64,000 nt of DNA, taken from assembly GCA_963682025.1 (NCBI GenBank), contig OY821519.1, positions 66,086,783 through 66,150,782 on the forward strand, in the 5' to 3' direction. The notes under the pieces are model-generated. The model worked only from the letters and a program-made list of their open reading frames with translations. It had not been told where the DNA came from and searched no databases. Within the stretch, counting starts at the first letter, position 1; each line of letters begins with the position of its first letter. Source of the stretch: Cordilura impudica (Eukaryota; Arthropoda; Insecta; Diptera; Scathophagidae). This document shows positions 43,501 to 53,385 of this stretch, piece by piece. The translations under genes were made by a program, and so were the position numbers.

Positions 43501-43973
43501 GATATATTCCAGGCCTAACAAACAAACACAATTTACAACAAATAATAAACAACAACAATATAATCCCAGCGTACAAACCAAATCAAACACTTGACAAAAT
43601 ATTCACAAACACAAAATCAACAATAAACAAATTTCAGCAAAACAACGTAGTTTATGAAATTAAATGTTTGGGAAACAAAGAACAAGAATGTGGGAGAGTA
43701 TACATAGGCACAACAAAACGAAACTTACAAACAAGAATCAAAGAACATGAAATAGACATCAAAAAAGGGAGAGAAACAACCGGACTCTCACAACATATAA
43801 GAGAATCCAATCATACAGCTGATCTAAACGAAGTTATAATATTAGACAAGGAAAAAAATAGCAACACAAGATATACAATAGAAAGCCTGAGAATACAGCA
43901 AAAAATAGACAAGACAATAAACAACAAGGAAGACATAGACAACATAAACTTCATATATTCGTTAGCACTGTGA
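43501..43973 (+). pseudogene. Penelope GIY-YIG endonuclease, copy 2 (domain intact)
   Basis: The frame is open from about 43,500 (YIPGLTNKHNLQQII) through VVYEIKCLGNKEQECGR, VYIGTTKRNLQTRIKEH, HIRESNHTADLNEVIILDKE and NTRYTIESLRIQQKI to a stop at 43,971. The GIY-YIG core, the NLQTR arginine and the LDKE glutamate are all present, so this domain is the best-preserved part. It is separated from the RT by the frame breaks above. Confidence 0.85.
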
Positions 43974-44205
43974 TACTAGAGTTAAATTCTGTGATATAAA
44001 TGTTTTAGTTTTTAAATAGTTTACTTATTTGTTTATTTATATATACTGTGTTTTTAAAATCAATCAATTTGTGATGTCAAAATACACCAATAATTTTTTA
44101 TTAATGTTTTAAGTTAAAAATTCATGTAAAGGAAAATTATTTTTAATGTTTTATGTCTTTATATTGATTGTTTTTTCTTCTTTGTGTTAGATTCAAAATA
44201 AAATG

Positions 44206-44244
44206 TCCCTGAAGATGTTGACAAAAACTCAATGAAACGTCGGG
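44206..44244 (+). ncRNA. hammerhead-like ribozyme motif of Penelope copy 2
   Basis: Same core as copy 1: CTGAAGA (44,209-44,215), stem II GTTGA/TCAAT (one pair now a G-T wobble), GAAA (44,234-44,237), CGTC, GGG. Stem I is reduced to CC/GG plus a wobble. Confidence 0.5.
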
Positions 44245-44357
44245 AAATAATGAAATAAAGAGTTTTTATTTTACATTTAATAAAATTGACCAAAAAAGCC
44301 CTACGTACACTCCATAATACATAAAACAAATAAGTTTGGTCTAAAATCAATATTCTG

Positions 44358-44520
44358 GTTTGTATATGTTTCTGCAAAAATAAAGGACCTTCATCCTATG
44401 GCCCATAAAAGCTTATATACCAATTTTCATCAAAATATATTCATATTTGCGACGTGTTTCATTGCAAGGTTTACATGGGCATACATATGGACGGATGGGC
44501 AGACGGACGGACGTCGAGAT
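44358..44520 (-). mobile_element. DINE-like partial copy, right of Penelope copy 2
   Basis: Resumes GTTTGTATATGTTTCTGCAA and passes into the reversed GTCC region (ATGGACGGATGGGCAGACGG). Duplicate of 37,900-38,085. Confidence 0.8.
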
Positions 44521-44637
44521 ATGGATCATGAAAATCGATGCATGGTTTAGGTTTTTATTCACAATTAATTGAGGGTATGGCATTTTTGAAAGCACTGTCA
44601 TTATTTCTTTGGGTTACATAACAATGACTAAATAATA

Positions 44638-45421
44638 TTTATACCCTATACCACTATGTGGTTTGGGTATAATGACTTTGTGCTGCTGTTTGTAACAACC
44701 AAAAATATTTGACCTAGACCCATCTTTAATTATACCGATCGAATCAGAATCATTTTTTGAGTTGATTTAACAATGTCCGTCCGTCCGTCCGTCCGTCTGT
44801 GTGTCCATGTAAAGCTTGTAATCAAACTGCAGGTCGCAAATATGAATATATTTTGACGAAATTTGGTATATAAGCTTTTCTCGGCCATGGGATGAACGCT
44901 ATTGAAATTGGTGAGAATCGGTCCATGTTCAGACCTAGCCCCCATACAAATTACCCCTATGAAATCGACATAAATTGGCATAAGGTCCAAATTGTCATAT
45001 AGATCTTACTCAAATTGGGTTTATATGCGTTCATTACATCCATTAATGAGTAGTCCAAAAATGATCCCTTTGGCCCCATATAGGGCTGCTTCCCGATCTT
45101 CACTTAAATCTATTAAAAAACAAAAATATTGCACTGATTCTTCTCAGATTTGGTTTGTATATATTTTTGCAAAATACAAGAGACTTTTCCAAACATGATC
45201 AGGATCGGTCCATTTTTGGACCTAGTCCCCATATAGATATAGCATCCGATATGAACTTTTTCATATCTGCAGCCAAAAAAAATAAATAAAAATCCCACTC
45301 AAATTTGGTTTTTGCTTATTTTCTATGTCCAGTTAGTTGGGCCTAAGAGATAGGGTTTCTAAACGCATGGTATAGGGTATCGTATAGTCGGTCTAGACCG
45401 ACTATAAATTTCTTACTTGTT
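44638..45421 (+). mobile_element. DINE-1-like element, full length
   Basis: TTTATACCCTATACCACTAT start, GTCC run (44,776-44,798), GGTATAGGGTAT, perfect 22-bp palindrome at 45,384-45,405, CTTACTTGTTT end. The 5' hairpin is broken here (CGAATCAG...TGAGTTG). Confidence 0.92.
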
Positions 45422-45467
45422 TGTTTTTATAACCTATACCATCAACATCAAACGTTATTTTTTTGTT

Positions 45468-46277
45468 TTTATACCCTATACCACTATGTGGTTTGGGTAT
45501 AACGACTTTGTGCTGCTGTTTGTAACAACCAAAAATATTTGACATACACCCATCTTTAATTATACCGATCGAATCAGAATCACTATCTGAATCACTATCT
45601 GATTCGATTTAACGATGTCCGTCCGTCCGTCCGTCCGTCTGTGTGTCCATGTAAAGCTTGTAATCAAACTGCAGGTCGAAAATATGAATATATTTTGACG
45701 AAATTTTGTATTTGATTTTTTGTCGGCCATGGGATGAACGCTATTGAAATTGGTTAGAATCGGTCCATGTTCAGACCTAGCCCCCATACAAATGACCCCT
45801 ATGAAATCAACATATATTGCCATGAGATCCAAATTATCATACAATAGTCAAATTGGGTTTGTATGTATATATTATATCCATTAATCAGTAGTCCAAAAAT
45901 GATCCCTATTGGACAACTCTTAGTCATAGGCCCCATATAGAGCTGCTTCCCGATCTTCACTTAAATCTATCAAAAAACAAAAATATTGCACTGATTCTTC
46001 TCAAATTTTGTTTGTATATATTTTTGCAAAATACAAGAGACTTTACCAAACATGGTCATGATCGGTCCATTTTTGGGCCTAGTCCCCATATAGATATTGC
46101 ATCCGATATGAACTTTTTCATATCTGCAGCCGAAAAAATTAATAAAAATCCCACTCAAATTTGGTTTATGCTTATTTTCTATATCCAGTTAGTTGGGCCT
46201 GAGAGATAGGGTCTCTAAACGCATGGTATAGGGTATCGTATAGTCGGTCTAGACCGACTATAATTTTCTTACTTGTT
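45468..46277 (+). mobile_element. DINE-1-like element, full length, tandem to the previous
   Basis: Complete copy 47 bp after the previous one, in the same orientation. The 5' hairpin region has a small duplication (GAATCACTATCTGAATCACTATCTGATTCG). It has a GTCC run and the perfect 3' palindrome, and ends CTTACTTGTTTTT. Confidence 0.92.
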
Positions 46278-46535
46278 TTTGTTGAATGAATTTAAAAACT
46301 TTTCGTCGATGTTCTATAGAAAATGGTATAATAAAAATGCAGAACATAGAAAGTAGGTGCATTTTGCGACACGGATTTTGGCAAAATTGTTGGAAAAAAC
46401 ATTTATGACATTTTGAAGATTCTCAGAATTAAAAAAAATATAAGTAATAAACAGAAGATAATTTGACATTTATGATTGCGGTAGCAAAGTAAAAAAACAC
46501 TCATAAATTTTCGTGGGCGCTGATTAATTATATTT
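46278..46535. other. AT-rich spacer, nothing recognised
   Basis: Upstream flank of the transposon gene relic. No inverted partner of the downstream flank was found. Confidence 0.4.
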
Positions 46536-46559
46536 TGAATTCTCCTTATCCCTTATTTG

Positions 46560-48015
46560 AAATTTTTTTCATTTTACAGACGACACTTGGAAATTTCGAA
46601 GCCTATGGTATGAAGAGAAACAGCGAGCCACGAATCCAATTGTTGTTTTTTGGTTTAAGTACAAAAAGCGGTTTCGGTAAACATGTGCGATGGTATTACC
46701 CCACGAGGTCTGCTGATGGGTTTGAACTTGCAGTTCAACAATCACGAGAAGTTGAATATGTTAATGATCGGGGTGCAAGCTGTACACAGGTGCTTTCATC
46801 TTCGCCAGGACACTTAACCACAAGTATGTGTAAATAGCTCAGATCCATCATTACTATCTTCATCTGAAAATGGCGAGTTCATCCGACACAAACATTTCTT
46901 GCCGAGACCATGGAATCAAGACCAACTTAATGATGTAATTAGAGACCTTGGATTGTCGAAAAGATCTTCTGAATTACTTGCGTCCCGGATGAAAGAAACA
47001 GGTCTCATAACTAAAGAAACTACAGTTTCGTATTACGGTACACGAGAACAAGCCTTACTTCATTATTTTGCTGAAGAGGAGGATTTTGTGTACTGCACAG
47101 ATATTTCTGGTTTGATGACTGCCATGGGCTTACAGAAATACGATTCAAACGAATGGCGTTTATTTATCGACTCATCAAAACGCAGCTTGAATTGTGTCCT
47201 TTTGCATAATGGAAATAAATTTCACTCCATGCCGATTGCACATTCAACGAAAGTAAGTGAAGACTACTCTGTAATTGCATTGGTCATGAAGAAGATAAAG
47301 CATGATGAAGAACATAGGTAATTTGTGTTGATCTTAAGATGGTAAATGTTCTCTTAGGTCAACAAAGCGGCTTTACCAAATATCCTTGTTTATGGGACAG
47401 CAGAGCTAAATCAGAAGATTGGAAGAGAAAACAATAGCGTTCTAGGAAACACTGCTTCCAGATATGCCAAATGTTACAAATGTGGCTCTAGTGCCCCGAG
47501 GTCGCATTATATTACCCCCTCTTCACATTAAGCTTGGTCTGATGAAACAATATGTTAAAGCACTTAACAAAGATAGTGAATGTTTCCAGTATATTTCAAG
47601 GAAGTATCCCAATCGGAGTATGTAAATGCTAAAAGCGGGAATACTTGACGGCCCACAAATTCGCAAATTGATGAACGATACAGATTTTGACAGTTCAATG
47701 TCAGAAATTGAGAAGAATGCATGGGATTCGCTTGTATGGGTTATTAAAAATTTCAAGGGCGATGATTACGTTGCGCGCGTTGAAGAAATGTTAGCTCATT
47801 CCATCGACTTGGATGCAACATGAGCATCAAAGTACTCTACCTGCACAGTCACTTATATCGTTTTCCTGAAAAGCTAGGAGACTTGACGATTTCACCAAGA
47901 TATCCAAACAATGAAGGAACGATATCAGGGTCGCTGGGATGCACACATAATGGCTGATTTTTGCTGGAGGATTCAGAGTAACACTTCGTCATTCAACAAT
48001 AATAGAAAATCGTAT
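46560..48015 (+). pseudogene. unclassified transposon gene ('PLLHIKL' family), nearly full span
   Basis: The longest of three copies. It opens FEAYGMKRNSEPRIQLLFFG LST, continues HFLPRPWNQDQLNDVIRDLG, GLSKRSSELLASRMKETGLI and EEDFVYCTDISGLMTAMGL, then SNEWRLFIDSSKRSLNCVLL. After a break at 47,320 come VNVLLGQQSGFTKYPC, LPPLHIKLGLMKQYVKAL, KAGILDGPQIRKLMNDTD and SEIEKNAWDSLVWVIKNFKG. The end is LGCNMSIKVLYLHSHLYRFP. At least five frame breaks or stops occur. The 'FIDSSKRSLK...LLHNGN' signature marks a large arthropod family of uncharacterised proteins. I infer an element protein from its presence in two CAC-ended transposons here. No flanking inverted repeats are visible at this locus. Confidence 0.7.
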
Positions 48016-48061
48016 AAAAGAAAATTCCAGAGTTTGTAGTTTATCTATATAAGTGACCTTC

Positions 48062-48200
48062 TCCGAGAAAAGGACCTAGTATGTGAAAATTAAATTTTGA
48101 AAAAAAAAACGCATACAAAGTTTTTACACCCTTTTAGGTACCAGAATCCACCGTTTTTGACACAACCTATTTTTTTGGCACACTAGGTCCCTTTTCTCAC
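48062..48200. repeat. short inverted-repeat unit (AAAAGG(G)ACCTAGT ends)
   Basis: GAGAAAAGGACCTAGTATG at 48,067 and its inverse CACTAGGTCCCTTTTCTCA at 48,175-48,195 bound about 130 bp of non-coding DNA. It may be a small MITE; no target duplication is resolved. Confidence 0.45.
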
Positions 48201-48820
48201 ATATATAAAATTCATTTTCTGTTTGTTTGTTTGACCGCTATACAAATTTTTATTTTTCAACGGATTCCTCTGAGACTTGGAACGCAGGATCGCTGTACTC
48301 CAGGAAAACTCGCCGTATGCATCTTACCGTCCACGCCTAATCTTACGCCCACTTTTTTATACAATTCATTTTCTGCTTTTAGTGTATTTGTTCGCTACAC
48401 AAATTTTAACTTTTCATCGGATTTCTCTGAAATTTGGTATACATAACCTCTATACTGCAGGGAAGGTCGGCATATGCTTCCTATCGCCCATGCTTACTTT
48501 TACGCCCACCTTTACTATATAATTCATTTTCTGTTTTTGGTATATTTGTTCGCTATTCACACTTTTGTTTTTCAACGGATTTCTCTGAAATTTGGTATGC
48601 ACGATCTCTGTATTCCAGCGAAGTCACCGTATGCTTCTTACCGACCACGCCTACTCTTACGCCCACCTTTACTATATAATTCAATTTCTGTTTTTTGGTA
48701 TATTTGTTCGCTATTCAAACTTTTATTTTTCAACAGATTTCTCTGAAATTTGGTATGCACGATCTCTGTAGTCCAGCGAAGGTCGCCATATGGTTTTTAC
48801 CGGCCACTCGTACTATAATA
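48195..48820 (+). repeat. 158-bp minisatellite array
   Basis: About four tandem units; the GGATT landmark recurs at 48,262, 48,419, 48,577 and 48,735 (157-158 bp apart). Each unit holds TTTTTCAACGGATTTCTCTG, AAATTTGGTATGCACGATCT, GTCCAGCGAAGGTCGCCATA and ACGCCCACCTTTACTATATA. Overlapping frames are repeat artefacts. The array abuts the truncated end of the gypsy-type element. Confidence 0.85.
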
Positions 48821-50545
48821 AGTTGCTAGCATCCGTTGTTATGCAGAATTCTCGGCTAAAATCTAGATATTTTAGAATCATTGGATTCAATAATTGATTT
48901 TTGAGGTATTTAAAGGAATTTTCACATTCCTCTGTCCACTCAAAAGGAATATTTTTCCTAGACAATTTAGTTAGATGCCGAGATGATTCAGCAAAGTTTG
49001 GTATAAACCTTCTATAATAATTGCAAAAAGCAACGAAGCGTTTAGCTTCATCACCGTTTTTCGGTGTTGGATAATTTTCAATTATCGAAAATTTGCTATC
49101 ATCTGGCAAAATACCTTTGTCGGTACATTTGTGTCCTAGAAATGTCACTTCACGACAGAAAAATTAACACTTTTCCGGGTGTAACTTGGGATTATATTTT
49201 CTGCACATGCCAAATACCTCTTTTAAATTCTGTAACATATGGTCAGAAGAACAACCAATTACGACTAAATCGTCCATGTATAAGAAAGCTTGGGCTGGAG
49301 ACAGCCCTGAAAAAGCTAACGACATCATTCTTTGAAATGAATTTGGTGCGATCTTTATACCATATGGTAATCTTTTGAATCTATATGAACCTTTTTCAGT
49401 AGAAAAAGATGTAATATCCCTAGATTCTTCTTCTAATTCTATTTGGTGAAATCCCGATACCAAATCTAAACATGAAAAGAATTTCGCTCTACCTAGTTGA
49501 TCTAATATATCATCTATGAGCGGAAGTGGAAACTTATCCGCTATAAGTTTCTTATTTATTCCTCTGTAGTCAACGACTAGTCTCCATCGTTTTTGTGTTG
49601 TACCCGGTAACGATTTTTTCGGTACCAATAAAATAGGGCTATTATATTCCGATATTGATGGCTCGACTATGTCATCATTTATGAGCTTGTCCACTTGTCT
49701 ATTTACCTCTTCTTTATGAGAGTGTGGTATTCTATAATTTTTTATGTAGACTGGTTGATTATCATTCAGTCTGAGTTTTTGTTTATAAAAATTATTTGCA
49801 CTGATTTTCTCAGACTCTAATGCGAAAATATCTATATATTCAGAGCATAATTTCCTTAATTTTCCAACGACAAATTCAGGAAAATTTTTTGATAATCTTT
49901 TCAATTTTTCTCCATTTTTTCGAGAGTCATTGCTCTGATGGATGAATTCGTAGTCGTTAAGACTTTCTGTTATCAATTGAATATTGGGAATGATTAAGTC
50001 TTTGTCTGTTGTATTGACAATTTTAACCATAGGCCTTGATCCTAATGTCACTGTATTCGCAACATAAACACCTTCTTGTAGCATTTGATGAGGAACTAAC
50101 ACCTCTTTTTCATTGAACTGATTATTGATCAATCTAATCACTTCCGACCTTGCTGGAAGGGATATGGAATTTGCATCAGGTGCATTCATTAATGCTATTG
50201 ATAAGTTATATGGGAAATTATCGGGTCTTAGGATAACTAAATCCTTATCACCTTGAAAACCTAAATTGCATCTATATTTTCTGATAAAATCCATACCTAT
50301 AATTCCATCGCACGGAATCGGGAAGTCATTCTCGACAACATAAAATTCATGTCCAATGAGGATTTCTTCAATTTTCAAGTCTCCTTCGACTTTAGCTATG
50401 GTGTTTATTATTCCTTGGCCTATTCCACTAATATTCGTCCTTTGACTTTCATCTATTTGCTTGTTAAGAACTTGTCTGATTTTAATTACAGATATATCGG
50501 CACCTGTGTCTACCAAAAATGTGGATCTGCTCTCATTAAATTATG
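48813..50545 (-). pseudogene. pol: gypsy-type Pol: protease and RT, truncated in RNase H
   Basis: Starts right after gag in another frame (no strong Met; the region before LVDTGADISVIK is open back to a stop near 50,545), as expected for frameshifted Pol. Protease: LVDTGAD and IIGMDFI. RT: QVDKLINDDIVEPSISEYN, LVVDYRGINKKL, FFSCLDLVSGFHQI, RLPYGIKIAPNSFQ and the catalytic FLYMDDLVV. One in-frame stop (TAA at 49,164-49,166) splits it after HPEKC; reading then continues FFCREVTFLGHKCTDKGIL and YYRRFIPNFAE to the RNase H start FCITTDASN. There the element is cut off. Otherwise well preserved. Confidence 0.9.
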
Positions 50546-50572
50546 TTCTTATCCTAATATAACTATAGAGAC

Positions 50573-51331
50573 TTAGATTGATATTAAAAATTTTGCCAAC
50601 TGCGTAATCAGGGGGGTTTGTCCGTTTTTTGAACCTATACTACGAATATTATTCACATTTTCTCTATTATTACTAATTCGTATGTTATTCCAATTACATC
50701 TATTACGCTTATTTTCCCTATTTCTCTCTATTCGTCCTCGGCGCTGGTAATCTCCACAATGATTACAGCCGAGGGTTTTGACCGATCCCTGTCGATCGTA
50801 AGCGTTATTACAAGCATTGAGAAATTTTTCAATCACTCGGTTCATGTACATGAAGGTTCCTGCTTCCATTATTAATCTTACTCTCTCATTGGACGAGTTC
50901 TTTGTAATTGCCTTTACTGCCGCTTGATTTGAGTATTTCGATGCAACTTGTATGGGTACACCATCATTGATGTAGGCATTTTCCAATGCCCTCGTCAATG
51001 TCTCAATCTCATTGGCATAGGAGTTTGGACTTTTACCTCCTTGACGTAAATTCAGAAGTTTCGCCGAGATAACCTCGACTGACTCGCCCTTCACTTTATT
51101 CTTAAGTATACCAATTATCTCTTGGAGTGTAGCCTCTGTTGAAATTAAATTTCTGGCTGTACCTTTTAATCTGGTCTTGACCAGATTAACGGCAAGAGCG
51201 TCATGTGTTTCCTTAATGGAATCCACTAATATAAGGGCATCTAGAAAAGCTGTTAGGTTTTCTGCCCTGCCATCGAAATCGGGCATCAATTTCGAGGCTA
51301 AATGTAAAAATTGCACCGGTGTTTGTGCCAT
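50573..51331 (-). CDS. gag: gypsy-type Gag, open frame
   Basis: 252 codons starting MAQTPVQFLHLASKLMPDFD, with an open frame to a stop near 50,573. The fold-typical capsid stretch (FDGRAENLTAFLDAL, VKTRLKGTARNLI, LLNLRQGGKSPNSYANEIET) matches retrotransposon capsids of this group. The C-terminus is basic with a single partial zinc-knuckle-like CNHCGDYQRRGR. Gag would package the element RNA in cytoplasmic particles. It may be slightly short at the C-terminus. No lesion is seen in this frame, so it could still be intact though its element is truncated. Confidence 0.85.
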   Translation of the reverse strand: MAQTPVQFLHLASKLMPDFDGRAENLTAFLDALILVDSIKETHDALAVNLVKTRLKGTARNLISTEATLQEIIGILKNKVKGESVEVISAKLLNLRQGGKSPNSYANEIETLTRALENAYINDGVPIQVASKYSNQAAVKAITKNSSNERVRLIMEAGTFMYMNRVIEKFLNACNNAYDRQGSVKTLGCNHCGDYQRRGRIERNRENKRNRCNWNNIRISNNRENVNNIRSIGSKNGQTPLITQLAKFLISI

Positions 51332-52918
51332 TATCTCTAACGGTGGTTCCCTATTATTATCATAAAAATTCTATTCAATTCAGCTTCCTGAAGCTTTGCC
51401 TCAACTTCTTACAAGTGATAATCACCAATAAAGCTAGGGAAATTTATTCCAATATTATAATAAAGGAAAGCTATTATTTTTCTATACGAAATAATTTAGA
51501 ATATCTAGAAATATATATGAACAATTCAACATATAAATTTGATAATAAAAGGAAAAATTTTAATGTTCACAATAGAATAAGAAAATCCATTCGAAATTTT
51601 AATTTTAATACCGTTTCAAATTTTAAATTAAAAAATCAAAATTTCAATATTTACAATAAAAAAATTCAATAGTTAAATTTATATTGAAGGAATTCAAACT
51701 TTGTTTATATTTTTATCTTAATTTTATAATTTAATTTTACGATTTTATCCAAAATTTAATTTAAAAAAAATTTTTTTTTTCTCTTAATTTATTAAAAAAA
51801 TTCTTATTATTCCAAATGGTCTTTCAATATCTTTCATGGAGATATATGTATATTTTTCCCTTAAATTCAATAAACTAGTTTTCGCTTATTTTCAGAAGAT
51901 AACTCTTTGTTAAAAAAATTAATAATATGAACAATTTAGTGGAAAAAAAGATGTAAAAAAAATTCCAAAATTCACACTAAAAACAAATAAAAATATGGTC
52001 GAAAATCCTGATCCAATAAAAGAAATTTTTTTTCAAAAAAAAATTGAAACATATATTGTAAATTTGTATTTTTAGTAATTCTAAATACGGATATACAGAA
52101 ATATATATGTTCCAGTTTTAAATCAATATGAATATATACTTTTTTTTTCAAAATATAAAAAAATTTATGAAAAAATGTTAATATAAACAATAAAATTCGG
52201 TATTAATAAAAATATTCAAATTTCAATATCCAAGATAAAATTCAATAGTTAGATATAAATTTTGGTGTAAATATATTAATTTATTTTTTTATTAGACGAA
52301 TTTTCTTTTTATTTAAGGTTTTATAAAAATGTTCTTCTTTCTTTTAAATTTCCTTAAATTGTATTTTTTAAGTAATTATATTTTAATAATTAACGTAATT
52401 TAAAATTTGTTTGAAATAAAAATTTTAATTTATTCTACCTTTAATAGTAATTTTAAATAATGAAAAACTTAACTGTTGATTCTGCTGCTGGATCTGTTGC
52501 TGATGATGCTGCTAATGCTGTCGTTGCGGGTGTATCGGCCACACCCGTTTCATCCTTCGACAATGCCACAATGCCAAAAAAAAAATTATTGTTATTGTTT
52601 TTAGGTTTTTATTTTTAAAGTTGGCAGTCATTTTTGCAAAGATCTTTTTTCAAAAAAAATTAATTATCCAGAACTTTCACACTCCAAAAATCAATGTATA
52701 TTTATATTTTGTAAAACTTTTATTTTTGGTTATGATATGAATCAATGACACTTTTCAATGTGTTCTTTCTTTTTAAGTTTTTGTTTGAAAATGAAATGCA
52801 TTGTATTTTTACACGGTCCCGCAGCCTTTTTCTGAGGCATTTTCTAATTTTTAAATAATTAAAAAAACTTGTTGAAATTATGGGCCACGTCATGGGGTCC
52901 TGGTCCCACGACGTGGCC
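51332..52918 (-). other. long AT-rich leader of the gypsy-type element
   Basis: About 1.6 kb between primer site and gag, extremely AT-rich, with no supported coding frame. A strong hairpin lies next to the primer site (GGCCACGTC/GACGTGGCC with inner GGG/CCC, 52,882-52,917). A short GCTGCTG/GATGATGCTGCT run is at 52,480-52,530. The minus-strand frame 52,720-52,920 begins in the hairpin and has no domain. Confidence 0.6.
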
Positions 52919-52919
52919 A

Positions 52920-52933
52920 TGGCAGGATCGCCT
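52920..52933 (-). promoter_or_regulatory. primer-binding site, tRNA-Arg type
   Basis: The minus strand reads AGGCGATCCTGCCA. From the second base it matches the complement of an insect tRNA-Arg 3' end (GGCGATCCTGCCA, recalled, not searched); the first T appears mutated to A. The position directly after the LTR is correct. Confidence 0.6.
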
Positions 52934-53265
52934 TATAATAAGTTTAAAACACAATTTCAATTTCGGGTTTAAACAGCCGCTTGTGCGACTATTTATTTAC
53001 ACGTTTATTTATCAATTGTTAGTATTTTATTTTCATTAACTCTAGGTTAGTATTTTTAAGTATATGTATGTCTGAGAATTAGCTTAGCTTGCTAATTCTC
53101 ATAAAGATAAATAGAACTAATTTACATGTGTAGAAATGCAAGCAATGCATTTCTCACGCTTTAAGTTTGGTGTGTGTGGATATTGTTACATATAAATGGT
53201 TCAAGGTTACCATTTAAGTTACCGTACTGAAGGTAGGATAACTTCGACTTATCAAACACACTACA
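52934..53265 (-). repeat. 5' LTR of the gypsy-type element
   Basis: About 332 bp. On the minus strand it starts TGTAGTGTGTTTG and ends TTATTATA next to the primer site (TTACA would be canonical). It contains a perfect hairpin GAGAATTAGC/GCTAATTCTC (53,073-53,100). The opposite LTR is not in the window, so the ends are inferred. Confidence 0.65.
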
Positions 53266-53385
53266 GTACTTTTACGCCCACTTTTTATATAAAATGAATT
53301 TTCTGGTTTTTGGTATATTTGTTCGCTACACAGATTTAAAATTTTTCAACGGATTTTTCTGAAATTTGGTACACACGGAAATAAC
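53266..53385 (+). repeat. single 158-bp-family minisatellite unit
   Basis: TTTTACGCCCACTTTTTATA, TGGTATATTTGTTCGCTACA, CAACGGATTTTTCTGAAATT. The same family flanks the other end of the gypsy element (48,195-48,820), so the retrotransposon may have inserted into such an array. Confidence 0.8.

Larger units (their letters stand above)
42212..44357 (+). mobile_element. Penelope-like retroelement, copy 2 (internally deleted)
   Basis: Keeps more N-terminal coding sequence than copy 1, and the full 3' region with its hammerhead-like motif. It has lost about 470 bp of the first RT part. Its ends are fixed by the empty site CTCAAATTTGGTTTGTATAT at about 37,888-37,907. It lacks the hAT palindrome of copy 1. 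Confidence 0.9.
48826..53265 (-). mobile_element. Ty3/gypsy-type LTR retrotransposon, 3'-truncated
   Basis: Minus-strand order: LTR (53,265-52,934), primer-binding site, long AT-rich leader, gag, pol (protease, RT, start of RNase H). The element stops at 48,826 against minisatellite, so most of RNase H, integrase and the 3' LTR are absent. The tRNA-Arg-type primer site and the TGTAGT LTR start resemble the mdg1/412 group. No envelope gene is present. Confidence 0.9.

Noticed and set aside
44730..44990. Conserved-looking minus-strand peptides (MGARSEHGPILTNFNSVHP ... TWTHRRTDGRTDG) at 38.5, 44.7, 45.6 and 63.1 kb
   Set aside because: They are translations of the non-coding DINE-like repeat; the RTDG run is just the GTCC tandem tract. 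Their similarity reflects DNA-level repetition, and frames break freely between copies.
52720..52920. Minus-strand ORF starting near the gypsy primer site
   Set aside because: Its start lies in the structural hairpin and the rest is AT-rich leader; no similarity to a known retroelement protein.
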